A stretch of 64,000 nucleotides of DNA from CAZGRP01 sp964527995 (GTDB lineage: Bacteria; Zhuqueibacterota; Zhuqueibacteria; Oceanimicrobiales; CAZGRP01). Position 1 is the first letter of the stretch. Every line of letters begins with the position of its first letter. The position numbers and the translations under genes were made by a program. A model generated the notes under the pieces. That model was not told the DNA's origin and made no database searches. It was given only the letters and a program-made list of their open reading frames with translations. Where the stretch lies: positions 3,896-67,895 of the forward strand of contig CAZGRP010000020.1 in the NCBI GenBank assembly GCA_964527995.1, read 5' to 3'. Below, one piece after another: positions 34,735 to 44,210 of the stretch.

Positions 34735-37248
34735 ATGTTGCGACTGCGGCTGCTGCCTCTGCTACTCGCCACTTTGATTGCCTACCCACTCCTGGCTCAA
34801 GATCTGTCCGGCTTCTCGATCTGCATTGACCCCGGCCACGGCAATGGAAACATGAATCGCGGTCCAACTGGGTTGCGCGAGGCCGACGTGAACGTCCGCG
34901 TTGCCCTGTTCCTGCGCGACTATCTGAAGAGCGTTGGCGCCGACACGGTGGTGATGACGCGGGTGGATGATTCTACGAACCCGACGCTGAGCCAGCGCGA
35001 AGCCATCGCCAACACGGCCGGGGTGGATTGGTTCCATTCGATCCACCACAACGCCACAGGGCGGGCCAGCAACACGACGTCTCGCTATACGCTTTTCCTC
35101 TACGAGGAACACCGCAGCGGCACGCAATTCTGTCCCAACGGCAGCCGCCGTGGCACGGGAGAGCCTGAGTGGCCGGGACAATCTGATGTCATGAGCGACC
35201 GCATGGGTCGCCGAATCTGGGAGGCGCTTCGCACCAGCGACTACCGTCTGTGGCTGGACTGGTCCTTCTACGGGGGGTGCAACGGCGGCTTCAGCCTCGG
35301 TGTACTGAACGACCTGCAGATGCCCGGCGAGCTATCCGAAGCCACCTTTCACGACCACCCGTGGGAGGAGGCCAAGCTCCGGAGCATCGATTTCAACCGC
35401 ATGGAGGCGCGAGGGCTGTTCGTGGGCATTCTCGACTACGTCGGGACCGACAGCCTGCCGACCGGGGCTCTCATCGGATATGTGTCCGAATCGACGACAG
35501 GTGACTATCTGAACGGTGTGGATGTCCTCCTACTGCCTGATTCCCTCCGCGACACCACGGATAGCAACAACAACGGTGTCTACCTTTTCGACGACCTCGT
35601 TCCGGGCACTTATACGGTGAAGGCCTCCAAGCCTGGCTACGCTGACGCTGAGCGCCAGGTTACGGTTCTCGCTCATGCGATCAGCTATGGAGACCTGCAA
35701 CTCCTGGACACGACACCGCCGCAGGTCAAGGCGCTGGTGACGACGCCGAGCGATACAGCCATGGATCCTTATCAGAAGCTGATCGTCGGGTTCACTCGGG
35801 AGATGGATCGAGCCACGACCCTGGCGGCCTTCTCGATCGAGCCGCCAGTGGCAGGGTTCTTTACCTGGGACCGCAACAATCTCTGGTTCTCATTCGAGCC
35901 GCGGAAGCGTTTCGCGTTCGATACGCAATATCAGGTGCAGATTGCTGCTACGGCCGTCGACATCCAGGGCCGCCCACTGGATGGAAACGGCGATGGCATC
36001 GGGGGCGACCCGTATGCAGCGTCCTTCCGCACGGCGGCGCTCGACACGACGGTGCCGGTTGTGTTCGATTTTGACCCCGCCAGGCTCGACTCAGGAGTTT
36101 TTGTGCGCCGCGTGTTTCGCATCATCTTCTCCAAGTTGATGGATCGGTCGACCGTCGTGCCCGAAAACTTCTTTCTGAAAACAGGTTTCGACCGCCCTGT
36201 AGCCATCACAGTCGACTACGTCGACTCAGCGGGAGTTGGGTATACGAGTCTGGTGCCCAGGCAGCCTCTGAAGCCTGGTGTGCGGTACTTCTTGACCGTA
36301 GACCGCAAACTGGCCGACCGCAGCGGGAACTCGATGGCGAGGAGTTTTCAGTGGAGTTTCGTCACCGATCCGCTCGAGATGAACCTCTTTGTTTATGACG
36401 ACATGGAGCCGGGATCGCTGCGCTGCTGGATCGACTCGGATCCGGAACTGACGCGAGGAGTGCTTGCCGATTCAGTGGCGCTTCTGTTCAGCCCTGCGCA
36501 CGTGGTCAGCGATAGCAATGCCTTGAGCATGCGCTACGTCTTCACCGACACGGACGGGTTGCTCACGTTACGCTTCTCGGGGACGTCCGATGACCTTTCG
36601 GGCATGCTGGCCGAAGGGCAGGAGCTTGGGGTCTATGTCTACGGGCAGGGGAGCGGATTGCGGCTGCGCCCTGTCTTTGCCGACGCGGACGGGACCGAGT
36701 TCGGGCTCTGGCGGACAATCTCGCGGCTGGGGTGGCAGCTTGTTCGGTTTGCGGTGGACGCCGATTCTTTGACGCCGGGGCCGGGTGGCAACGGCGCTGT
36801 GGACGGCCAGGTGCTGCAACTGGCCGGCTTGCAGTGGGCACCCGGCGACTCGCTGGCGGGGAGTGTGTGCTTGGATGACGTTATGAAGATCAGCCGGGCT
36901 CTGCCGGCTGTGGTGGAGGCTCCCGGCCGAAGTGCCGAGGTGCCGCGGCAGCCGACGCTGTTCCAGAATTATCCGAATCCGTTTTCCTTGAACGCGATGC
37001 AGGCGGGTGGACGCGGGACAACGATCCGCTATCGATTGCAGGACGCATCGCAGGTTCGGGTGGAGGTCTTCAACCTTCGAGGACAACTTGTGCGCAGTCT
37101 GGTGCGTCGCCACCAGGCGGCGGGGGAGTACGTGACGCGCTGGGACGGCCGCGATGACTCCGGGCGACCGGTGAGTGGTGGGGTTTACCTCATCCGCTTG
37201 AAGACCGGCGAACGTGTGGTGACGCGGAAGGCCCTGGTGCTGCGATGA
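34735..37248 (+). CDS. Secreted N-acetylmuramoyl-L-alanine amidase with Ig-like domains and C-terminal sorting domain
   Basis: 837 residues with a signal peptide (about 1-22). The Amidase_3 domain (25-240) shows zinc ligands His35, Glu49 and His104. It continues with a carboxypeptidase regulatory-like domain (about 245-325), Ig-like bacterial domains (about 335-550) and a jelly-roll-like region. The FQNYPNPF motif at 743-750 opens a FlgD/Por-secretion-type Ig domain at the C-terminus ending in KALVLR. The amidase part cleaves peptidoglycan stem peptides; the tail suggests secretion or surface attachment by a T9SS-like route as in the FCB group. The ATG at 34735 is preferred to a TTG 18 bases upstream. 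Confidence 0.83.
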   Translation: MLRLRLLPLLLATLIAYPLLAQDLSGFSICIDPGHGNGNMNRGPTGLREADVNVRVALFLRDYLKSVGADTVVMTRVDDSTNPTLSQREAIANTAGVDWFHSIHHNATGRASNTTSRYTLFLYEEHRSGTQFCPNGSRRGTGEPEWPGQSDVMSDRMGRRIWEALRTSDYRLWLDWSFYGGCNGGFSLGVLNDLQMPGELSEATFHDHPWEEAKLRSIDFNRMEARGLFVGILDYVGTDSLPTGALIGYVSESTTGDYLNGVDVLLLPDSLRDTTDSNNNGVYLFDDLVPGTYTVKASKPGYADAERQVTVLAHAISYGDLQLLDTTPPQVKALVTTPSDTAMDPYQKLIVGFTREMDRATTLAAFSIEPPVAGFFTWDRNNLWFSFEPRKRFAFDTQYQVQIAATAVDIQGRPLDGNGDGIGGDPYAASFRTAALDTTVPVVFDFDPARLDSGVFVRRVFRIIFSKLMDRSTVVPENFFLKTGFDRPVAITVDYVDSAGVGYTSLVPRQPLKPGVRYFLTVDRKLADRSGNSMARSFQWSFVTDPLEMNLFVYDDMEPGSLRCWIDSDPELTRGVLADSVALLFSPAHVVSDSNALSMRYVFTDTDGLLTLRFSGTSDDLSGMLAEGQELGVYVYGQGSGLRLRPVFADADGTEFGLWRTISRLGWQLVRFAVDADSLTPGPGGNGAVDGQVLQLAGLQWAPGDSLAGSVCLDDVMKISRALPAVVEAPGRSAEVPRQPTLFQNYPNPFSLNAMQAGGRGTTIRYRLQDASQVRVEVFNLRGQLVRSLVRRHQAAGEYVTRWDGRDDSGRPVSGGVYLIRLKTGERVVTRKALVLR

Positions 37249-37308
37249 TGCACCGCCGCGGCACGGATGCTGTGGACGTCCCCCTAAAGCTGAATCAGGA
37301 GTAAGCTG

Positions 37309-38307
37309 ATGCAAAGGAGCACACTCACGATTGTACTGCAACTCTTTGTTGCGCTGGTGCTTTTTCTCGCCAGGTCCACAGGGGCTCGCGCTCAGGGCCA
37401 ATGGACGGCCGAAGGGCCGCCGGTGCGGATCACGCCCGAAGGACAAACGTTCATTCAACCCATCTTCTCACCGTCCGGCAACGACCTGGCCGTCACCGGG
37501 CCGCGCTATCGCGGTATCTATCTGATCGATCGCGATGCCGGTGTCGGGCAGAACATCCGCACGCTGACGGATGCGCCAGGGGCTGGTTATCGCTTCGCCT
37601 GGTCCCCCGATGGCCGGGCGATTGTGACACGAGTGGCCAGGTATCAGAACGGCCGGCGCTTCAACGCCGTCAAACTGTACGACGTCGCCAGCGGCAAAGC
37701 CTACGCACTCACTCCGGAACGCTCGTTCATGCCGGTCCTGCCGGAATGGTCGGCCGATGGCAGTCGCGTGTTCCTGCCGATGCCCGAGGGCGTGGAAATG
37801 CTGTCACTGCCGGCGGGAATCAAGGTGGGCAAGGCCCCTCTCACCGCACAAGAACGCCGGCCGGCAGCGGTCACACTGGTACGCGATGAGTTTCGCGCGA
37901 TCGACGCCGGCGGGCGCGAAGTGGCGCGCTTTCGCCCGGTAGCCGGACGCTACCTCAACGCCGTGCGTTCTCCCGACGGTTCAAAAATCGCTTTCGAAGT
38001 ATTGGGCGGGAAACTCTACGTTGTGAATGTCGATGGCAGTGGCCTGGTCGACCTCGGGCAAGGTGAGCGGCCGCGGTGGGCGCCGGATTCGGAGTGGCTC
38101 GTCTACATGGTGACCAGGGATGACGGGCACCGCCTGCTCGGATCGGACATCTATGTGATTCGTATCGACGGCAGCGGCAGAACGAATTTGACTGACTCGG
38201 AAGACCGTCTGGAGATGAACCCATCCTGGTCGGCCGACGGCACGACCATCGCCTACGACGACCACCTCGACGGCGGCATCTATCTCCTGCATGTTCGGCA
38301 GCCATAG
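37309..38307 (+). CDS. Exported TolB-like WD40/PD40 beta-propeller protein
   Basis: 332 residues with a signal peptide (about 1-29). The mature protein has five to six PD40 repeats, recognisable by W-S-P-D-G, W-S-A-D-G, R-S-P-D-G and W-A-P-D-S cores, as in the propeller of TolB and DPP-IV-like peptidases. There is no peptidase domain. The ATG has AGGAG upstream. It follows the amidase by 60 bases and may function with it at the cell envelope. Confidence 0.78.
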   Translation: MQRSTLTIVLQLFVALVLFLARSTGARAQGQWTAEGPPVRITPEGQTFIQPIFSPSGNDLAVTGPRYRGIYLIDRDAGVGQNIRTLTDAPGAGYRFAWSPDGRAIVTRVARYQNGRRFNAVKLYDVASGKAYALTPERSFMPVLPEWSADGSRVFLPMPEGVEMLSLPAGIKVGKAPLTAQERRPAAVTLVRDEFRAIDAGGREVARFRPVAGRYLNAVRSPDGSKIAFEVLGGKLYVVNVDGSGLVDLGQGERPRWAPDSEWLVYMVTRDDGHRLLGSDIYVIRIDGSGRTNLTDSEDRLEMNPSWSADGTTIAYDDHLDGGIYLLHVRQP

Positions 38308-38349
38308 CTCGTCGCTGCCACATCCACCCTGACATCTGAACCTGGCCAC

Positions 38350-38856
38350 TCAAACGTCGTCCTTCGCGGGTCCCCCTGTGCCTGTGTCTCGAAAGTCCAG
38401 ATCCCCAGCCTCGTAGCTCAGGTAGTCGGCGACCTCGAGCGATGCCTCCTCAGAGAGCCGGAAGTAGGTGCCTTCGGCTGTGGCGACGAGGGTGCCGTTT
38501 TCGAGGCGCAGCTCGCCGCGACCTCGGCTGAGGCGGCCCCTGCCCGCCGTCACCGTGCCGCTCACGACCACCCGGCTCCCCAGCAACACCGGTCGAAGGT
38601 AGCGGACTTTGAGTTCCCGCGTGACGTAGAAGCGGCGGTGCCTGACGCACGCCGCCCAACCGATGCACTCATCGAGCAGTCCTGCCACGATCCCCCCGTG
38701 GACAATGCCTTTGTACCCTTCTGTTTCAGGACCAAGCGTCACGGTGGCGGTGACGGTGTCGTCGTCGGCGTAGAACTTCGTGTTAAGAGTAGCGATGTTT
38801 GCCTCGCGGCTGCCGCACACCAGGCAACGGGGGTAACGAGGGAGTGACTGGGGCAA
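38350..38856 (-). CDS. PaaI/4HBT-type hot-dog thioesterase
   Basis: 168 residues starting at a TTG. The start is chosen because AGGAGG (38868-38863) sits 6 bases upstream, whereas the longer open frame would run into repeat DNA. CLVCG near residue 9-13 is the N-terminal Cys pair common in this subfamily. The hot-dog core GYKGIVHGGIVAGLLDE (near 47-63) contains the HGG active-site loop. It probably hydrolyses an acyl-CoA; the substrate is unknown. Confidence 0.8.
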   Translation of the reverse strand: MPQSLPRYPRCLVCGSREANIATLNTKFYADDDTVTATVTLGPETEGYKGIVHGGIVAGLLDECIGWAACVRHRRFYVTRELKVRYLRPVLLGSRVVVSGTVTAGRGRLSRGRGELRLENGTLVATAEGTYFRLSEEASLEVADYLSYEAGDLDFRDTGTGGPAKDDV

Positions 38857-38867
38857 TGGGATCCTCC

Positions 38868-38965
38868 TGTGATTTCGGATTGCGGATTGCGGGGAAAGCA
38901 GAAAGATAGGGGACATGGGTTCCGGTTCCCAATTCCCAATTCCTGATATCTGATCTCTGCGTCGT
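38868..38965. repeat. Sentence-like intergenic repeat, copy 6
   Basis: GATTTCGGATTGCGGATTGCGGGG at the start is an inverted exact copy (18 bases, 38877-38894) of 6359-6376. Then GGTTCCGGTTCCCAATTCCCAATTCC and TGATATCTGATCTC follow. It lies between two minus-strand genes and supplies the DNA upstream of the thioesterase ribosome site. Confidence 0.6.
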
Positions 38966-39013
38966 GCGATGTGGCCCGGGCATCAGGCGTCATCTATCGC
39001 CCTCATTTGGGGC

Positions 39014-40150
39014 TTAGTTTTGCAGCGACAGCCCGACGGGCAGGCCAAGCACCTGGAGGCCGAAGATGAGCTCGTTGCTCTTCCCGACAGCTGCGAACAG
39101 GCCGGGAGAGATGCCGAAGAACCGAATCAACCCGGGGTACACGGTCGCCCTGGCCTTGTAGGCCCGCGAGCCGGAGAGAAGCAGCGACGCCATAAGTGAG
39201 CCGTGGCGGTCATAGAACAGCCCGGCGTTCCAGACCAGGTCCACGGTCAAGGAGCGGGCGGTCCTGTTGCTGTTTGCCTTGCGCAGCTTGTTGGCCATGA
39301 ATCCGAACCCGCCTGAGATGCTCGAGCCATCCTCCCGCCTGTAGGAGAGACCGACGATGCCGTTCAGGCCGAAGGCATAGAACAGGCTCCACGATTTCTG
39401 CCCTGGAAGCCGCCATTTAATAGAAAAATTCTGTCCGTTGTTTTCGAGGGTGCCGGTCCACGGGTTGAAGGTCGGAAAGTACGACCAATCGCGTAGCTGC
39501 AGGGTCTCGGCAAAAAACCGAGTCACCCGTTCCGACGAAAAGAGAAGGACGCCGAGGGGATTGAAGACGAGGATGTCCGCGATGGGGTCGACGTTGATGC
39601 CGACATAGGCGTTGTTCTCGACCACTTCGTTCAGGAAATGGTAAACGGTGAGCGTGCCCAGGGCCCAGGCGGTGCTCCTGGCGTAGCCGTGATAGTCGTA
39701 CCATTCCTGCAGCATTCGGTACGTCATGCCCCCTCCGATGACGTGGTTCTGATAGTTGGGTACATACTGCGCACGCCGCGGCAGTGGGCTGGTGGGGACG
39801 ATTTCGGTGGTCACAAACTTCTTCCAGCCGAAGGTCTCAATTGCGCGCAAGGGATGGAGAAGATTCCTCCACAGGTTGTCCCAGCCGGTGTGGTAGTTGA
39901 TGGCCAGTGGCCTCTTGTCGCGATTACCCATCTGCAGGATGCCGTAACCACCGTTGAGGATCGTGGCAATCGGGTTGTAGGTGGCTTCCGAACCGTAGGG
40001 GTAGCCGTGGTAGAAGTAGGCCGTGCTGGCCTGGGCCTTGAGTTCGGTCGAGGGAACGAGGATTCCGAGCAAAAGCGACAGGACGAACAGGTGCCGCACA
40101 GAGCGGCGCTTCGCCCCGCCTCCTGCTGTCGATCTGCACAAGACCTTCAT
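39014..40150 (-). CDS. Uncharacterised exported protein
   Basis: 378 residues with a signal peptide (about 17-39, ending LKAQA). The body is rich in aromatic residues and has several short hydrophobic strands. FLNEVVENNAYVGINVDPIADILVFNPLG-type segments suggest a membrane-associated fold, possibly an outer-membrane barrel or a DUF3943-like protein, but I cannot confirm a family. It is the last gene of the minus-strand run, 46 bases after mobA. Confidence 0.65.
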   Translation of the reverse strand: MKVLCRSTAGGGAKRRSVRHLFVLSLLLGILVPSTELKAQASTAYFYHGYPYGSEATYNPIATILNGGYGILQMGNRDKRPLAINYHTGWDNLWRNLLHPLRAIETFGWKKFVTTEIVPTSPLPRRAQYVPNYQNHVIGGGMTYRMLQEWYDYHGYARSTAWALGTLTVYHFLNEVVENNAYVGINVDPIADILVFNPLGVLLFSSERVTRFFAETLQLRDWSYFPTFNPWTGTLENNGQNFSIKWRLPGQKSWSLFYAFGLNGIVGLSYRREDGSSISGGFGFMANKLRKANSNRTARSLTVDLVWNAGLFYDRHGSLMASLLLSGSRAYKARATVYPGLIRFFGISPGLFAAVGKSNELIFGLQVLGLPVGLSLQN

Positions 40151-40196
40151 GACGTCCTATTCTTCATTGCGACGGCTTCTGGCGTCCGCGGGCCAG

Positions 40197-40784
40197 CTAA
40201 CGCGATCCTTCCAGCTTCCGGAAGTCTTCCGGCCTGTTCAGGTTGAAAAAAACGGATTCATCCTCAAACCGAAGCAGCTTCTTGTTCTCAAGCGAGAGGA
40301 CGAGCTCCTGCAAACCGTACGTCCCGGAGGCGATGGCAGTTTCCATGCGCGGCAGAAGGCGGCGGCTGTACAGGGCGCAGAGTGGCTCGATGCCGTGGCG
40401 TGTGCGCGGCCCGACAAAATCCTCGCCCTCGTGAGATCGGAGGATCGTGAGCAAGCTGGCCGCGTCGATGCGGGCAAGGTCGCAGGCCAGGAAGAAACTG
40501 TACTCGGTGTCGCTATGGCTGAGCCCTGCCTGCACCCCGGCCATCGGCCCGATGCCGTGATGTTGATCGGGTATCACGGGCAGGCCGAGGAATTCATAGG
40601 GCCGCGCCTCGTTGGCCAGAATCGCGATCCGGGGTCCCGGAATGAGCCGCACCAGCCGTTCGATCAAGGGCTTGCCGCCGACCTCGATCAGAGCCTTGTT
40701 GCGGCCCATGCGGCGGCTCCTGCCGCCGGCGAGGACGAAAAACCAGACTTCTTCTGGGGCCAAGCCGTGTCGTGAGGTTGGCAT
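40197..40784 (-). CDS. mobA: Molybdenum cofactor guanylyltransferase
   Basis: 195 residues. The nucleotide-binding loop LAGGRSRRMGRNKAL is near 18-32 and the conserved CDLARIDA, matching the CDLPxxxA motif, is near 99. The C-terminal VFFNLNRPEDF matches the FxNINTPEDL motif. It converts Mo-molybdopterin to the guanine dinucleotide form used by DMSO-reductase-type enzymes. It starts 3 bases after the nrfD-like gene, so the two are cotranscribed; no molybdoenzyme catalytic subunit is nearby. Confidence 0.9.
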   Translation of the reverse strand: MPTSRHGLAPEEVWFFVLAGGRSRRMGRNKALIEVGGKPLIERLVRLIPGPRIAILANEARPYEFLGLPVIPDQHHGIGPMAGVQAGLSHSDTEYSFFLACDLARIDAASLLTILRSHEGEDFVGPRTRHGIEPLCALYSRRLLPRMETAIASGTYGLQELVLSLENKKLLRFEDESVFFNLNRPEDFRKLEGSR

Positions 40785-40787
40785 TCG

Positions 40788-41666
40788 TTATCCTCCGGGC
40801 TCATCGCAGAGAAAGACCGCGTAGCGCATGGCCAGCCCGCCTATGAGAATGGCGATCAATCCGCTTTGCAGGGGTGCCGCCCGAAGCGGGGATGCGACCC
40901 AGATCATCAGCGGAAACACGATTCCGGCCAGCCATGAGCCATGGAAGAGAAGTGAGAGGCGGCCGCGCAGCAGCTCCCGGAGTCTGGCGTTGTCGAGCCC
41001 TACGCGCTGCACTGCCACGATCACGAAACCGGCAGTCAGAGTCAACTGAACGAGCAGCAGCATCTTCTCGGCGGTGAGCAACTTGCCAAGCGTCGCCAGG
41101 CTCAGGGCATGGTCCGCTGTGCTCCAGGACCCGAGAAGCGCCACAGATGTAGCCAGGGACGAGGCGAAGAAGAGTCCTCCCAGCAGCGGCTGCGAAGCCC
41201 AGATGGGTCGCGCCGACGTATTCAGCAGAACGCCGGTGTAGCTGGCTACGAACAGAGCCAGGGGCAGGCCGATGACCTCGATTTCGACCAGCGAGAGTTT
41301 CAGAATCCAACCGACGGAAACTTCCGGCAGGAAGGGCCCCAATACGGAGATGAAGGTGCGCACCCAGGCCGCGGCAGACAGAAGGCCGAAGCCGAGAAGC
41401 GCCCAGCTTCCCACGGAGACCGGCGAGGCCAGCTTGAAGCGCGTGAATAGACGCCAGAATCGCGTGGGCTGGGTGAGATCGATGGTCAGAACCAGAGCGC
41501 TGAAAAGGATGAGGGGAAAGGCGACGGCAAAACCGCGCAGGGCGAGCGGATGGGCCGGCGACCCGAAGGCAAAGTGAGAGGCTGCGGCCACCACGAAGCA
41601 GCCGCCCGCCAGTCCGCCCAGGTAAAAGTAGAGGGGAACCAGAATCTGTCGCTTGCGGAAGCGCAT
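40788..41666 (-). CDS. NrfD/PsrC-like membrane subunit
   Basis: 292 residues from the ATG at 41666 (an earlier start at 41723 overlaps the penicillin acylase gene and lacks a ribosome site). Eight or nine transmembrane helices are present, with VPLYFYLGGLAGGCFV at the N-terminus, the hallmark of NrfD/PsrC quinol-interacting subunits. In known complexes this subunit pairs with a four-cluster ferredoxin and often a molybdopterin enzyme. Here those partners are absent, but mobA follows directly. Confidence 0.78.
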   Translation of the reverse strand: MRFRKRQILVPLYFYLGGLAGGCFVVAAASHFAFGSPAHPLALRGFAVAFPLILFSALVLTIDLTQPTRFWRLFTRFKLASPVSVGSWALLGFGLLSAAAWVRTFISVLGPFLPEVSVGWILKLSLVEIEVIGLPLALFVASYTGVLLNTSARPIWASQPLLGGLFFASSLATSVALLGSWSTADHALSLATLGKLLTAEKMLLLVQLTLTAGFVIVAVQRVGLDNARLRELLRGRLSLLFHGSWLAGIVFPLMIWVASPLRAAPLQSGLIAILIGGLAMRYAVFLCDEPGG

Positions 41667-41686
41667 GACGGGTTCTTGGGCCCTGC

Positions 41687-44095
41687 TCACTTCATTCCTG
41701 GAAGCAGTACCTGCATCTTCCACCCCTGGGCCGCAACACGTGTGCTGTCCATGGGCATGGAGTGCAGCCGGCCGCTGAGCCAGAGCGGCACCTGGTCGGC
41801 GTAGTGCCGGCTGAATCGCTGGCCGGACTGGCCGGTGGAAAGAACGGCCAGGCTCTGGTCGATATCGCCGAGGTCGACCAGCTGGCGCGTGACGGGTCCG
41901 GCCATAACGGCAAACGGCTTGGTGAACGGGTACTCAGCCTTGGCGATGGTGGTCGCCGAGCCGCCCAGCGGGTAGGGGCCGATATTGAGAAGTCGATCGA
42001 GCGGGCGGCGAACCGCCAGAGGGTGGCGGAAGGTGAGAGCGTGGACCTTGCCCCACTGCCAGTCGCTGACATTGTCGCCAGCCTGCTGACGGAGATAACT
42101 CAAAGCCGCTTGCAGGCTGCGGCGAAGGATTTCCGCCTGGGTCTCCCGCGCCGGAGTGGTGACGTCATCCCACCAGGGTGAATCAGGCTTTTGCAGCAGC
42201 TTCAGCATCACCCGGATCGGGATGTTGTTCGGCTGCACGTACTCCTGGAACAGCGAGTCGCCCATTTCATCCTTCAAGGTGTTGACCACCACCTGATAGA
42301 ACCAGACGTTCGCCAGTGCCGCCGGAATACTGTCGGAGGTTTCCTGCAGATCCCAGGATTTGCAGAGTTCGAGCAGTCCGCGGTAGCGGCGCGTCACCTC
42401 CGGATCCGCTTCGAGGGTTCTGAGGAAGATCGGGAACACCTCTCGCATCTCCGGAGACACCAGGTCCAACTGGTAGCGTGCGAAGTCGCTGAGGCTGTGT
42501 TTCTCCTTGGAAAGAAGCAACTCGCGGATGCGCTGCGCCCGACCGGATGATTCCCACAGGTATGACATGTAGACGGGCAGGTCGGGAGCAAAGGGATTGT
42601 TCGCCGTCACCAGAAATCCTTGTCGGGGATTAAGCACGTGGGGTCTTCGTCGCTCGGGAAGCTTACCGATCCAGTCTCCCTGGCCGGTCCACCCCGGGTC
42701 GGGCAGCATGCCGTCATTGTCCCGCCGCAGCGGCACTTCGCCTCCCAGGATGTAACCGATATTCCCAGCCGTGTCCCCGTAGACAAAGTTGAGTGCCGGG
42801 GCTCGAACGCGTCGCACCGACCTGGAAAACTCCTGCCAGTTGCTGGCGGTGTTGATGCCTGCGAAAGCCCGCAGATCGTCGCTCGCTTGCTGCCCGGTCC
42901 ATTGCATGGCCAGAAGCGTATCTCCCCGGCTGGCCAGCGGCTGGATGTCCGAGACGACCGGCCCGTGGCGGGTGTAACGAACGTCGAGGACGACATCCGC
43001 GGAGTCCTTGACGGCGATGATTTCGCGCACCGTCTGGAAGTCGCGCCAACCGTCGGGAGTGCGGTATTGCTGCCCGTTCTCCGGGTTGACCACCTCCAGG
43101 AAGAAGTCCACATCGTCGAGCATGCCATTGGTCAGGCCCCAGGCGATGGCGCGATTGTGGCCGATCATGACTGCCGGAATGCCGGGGATGACCACGCCGG
43201 CGACATCGAAACGGCCGCCGTGCAGGTGCATCTCGTAGAAAAGCGGAGGCACGCCCAGCTCCAGGTGGGGGTCGTTGGCGAGCAACGGCTTGCCGGTGAC
43301 CGAGCGTTCGCCCGACACCACCCAACTGTTGCTGACCATGGGAGCCGGCGGCCAGCCGATCAGTTCCTGCGCCCGCTCACTTGCCGCCAGGAACGCTTCC
43401 GATCTCTGCCAGACCTTCGACGAGTAGCGCTCCAGGATCATGGGGCCCTCCCTGGGGAACCCCGGCACGATGTCGGCCACCATGGCAGCGCCGAGCTTGT
43501 CGACCAGGCGACCCAGCGCCGGTTCGACATGCCAACTGAAGGACAGCCGCCACGCCATCAGCCGGGTGAGGGCGAGAGTGTCCTCGATTCGCCACGGCTC
43601 GGGCCTGTAGCCGAGCAGGGCAAACTCGATGGGCAGATGGTTGCCGTTTTTTTCCAGGTACGAGTTCACTCCCTCCGCATAGGCTTCCAGGATCAGGCGT
43701 GATTCGGGCGACAGCAGGGGCACTGTCTGCTTGGCGATACGACCGAATCCCCATATTCTCAAGGCTTTGTCGGCCTTTAGCGAGGCATTGCCAAAGATTT
43801 CGGACAGCCGTCCCCAGGCAGCCCGGCGGGACAGCTCCATCTGCCAGAGGCGGTCTTGAGCACAAAGATACCCCGCAGCTCGAAACAAGTCGCTCTCACT
43901 TTGGGCAAAAACGTGCGGTACGCCGTACGGATCGCGATAGACCGTCACCGGTTCGTCGAGCGCCGAGACGGTGACTTCGCCCGATTCCTTTGGCAAGGAG
44001 CGTATTACCAGGCGGTATCCCAGGTATGCCACGATCAGGAGGACGGCCACTACGATTGCCGTGATGCTGAGGATACGTTTCACCAAAGGCGACAA
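41687..44095 (-). CDS. Penicillin acylase family (Ntn hydrolase)
   Basis: 802 residues from a TTG with GGGAG at 44107-44103, 7 bases upstream. An N-terminal membrane anchor is at about 9-30. The autoprocessing site is V254-Ser255-Asn256-Ser257-Trp258; Ser255 becomes the nucleophile after cleavage, giving an alpha chain of about 254 and a beta chain of about 548 residues. LLANDPHLEL follows as usual. The family hydrolyses amide bonds, including acyl-homoserine lactones, cyclic lipopeptides and penicillins; the natural substrate here is unknown. It follows the M28 peptidase gene by 115 bases on the same strand. Confidence 0.88.
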   Translation of the reverse strand: MSPLVKRILSITAIVVAVLLIVAYLGYRLVIRSLPKESGEVTVSALDEPVTVYRDPYGVPHVFAQSESDLFRAAGYLCAQDRLWQMELSRRAAWGRLSEIFGNASLKADKALRIWGFGRIAKQTVPLLSPESRLILEAYAEGVNSYLEKNGNHLPIEFALLGYRPEPWRIEDTLALTRLMAWRLSFSWHVEPALGRLVDKLGAAMVADIVPGFPREGPMILERYSSKVWQRSEAFLAASERAQELIGWPPAPMVSNSWVVSGERSVTGKPLLANDPHLELGVPPLFYEMHLHGGRFDVAGVVIPGIPAVMIGHNRAIAWGLTNGMLDDVDFFLEVVNPENGQQYRTPDGWRDFQTVREIIAVKDSADVVLDVRYTRHGPVVSDIQPLASRGDTLLAMQWTGQQASDDLRAFAGINTASNWQEFSRSVRRVRAPALNFVYGDTAGNIGYILGGEVPLRRDNDGMLPDPGWTGQGDWIGKLPERRRPHVLNPRQGFLVTANNPFAPDLPVYMSYLWESSGRAQRIRELLLSKEKHSLSDFARYQLDLVSPEMREVFPIFLRTLEADPEVTRRYRGLLELCKSWDLQETSDSIPAALANVWFYQVVVNTLKDEMGDSLFQEYVQPNNIPIRVMLKLLQKPDSPWWDDVTTPARETQAEILRRSLQAALSYLRQQAGDNVSDWQWGKVHALTFRHPLAVRRPLDRLLNIGPYPLGGSATTIAKAEYPFTKPFAVMAGPVTRQLVDLGDIDQSLAVLSTGQSGQRFSRHYADQVPLWLSGRLHSMPMDSTRVAAQGWKMQVLLPGMK

Positions 44096-44210
44096 GGCAG
44101 ATCTCCCGGTCAGTTGTTTGGGTCAGGAAGGCGGCAAGCCGGTTCTACCACGAACGGCAATCGGGGAGCCTATCTTCATAGAAGCCACCTCGTCGTAAGC
44201 TCGAGCATGA

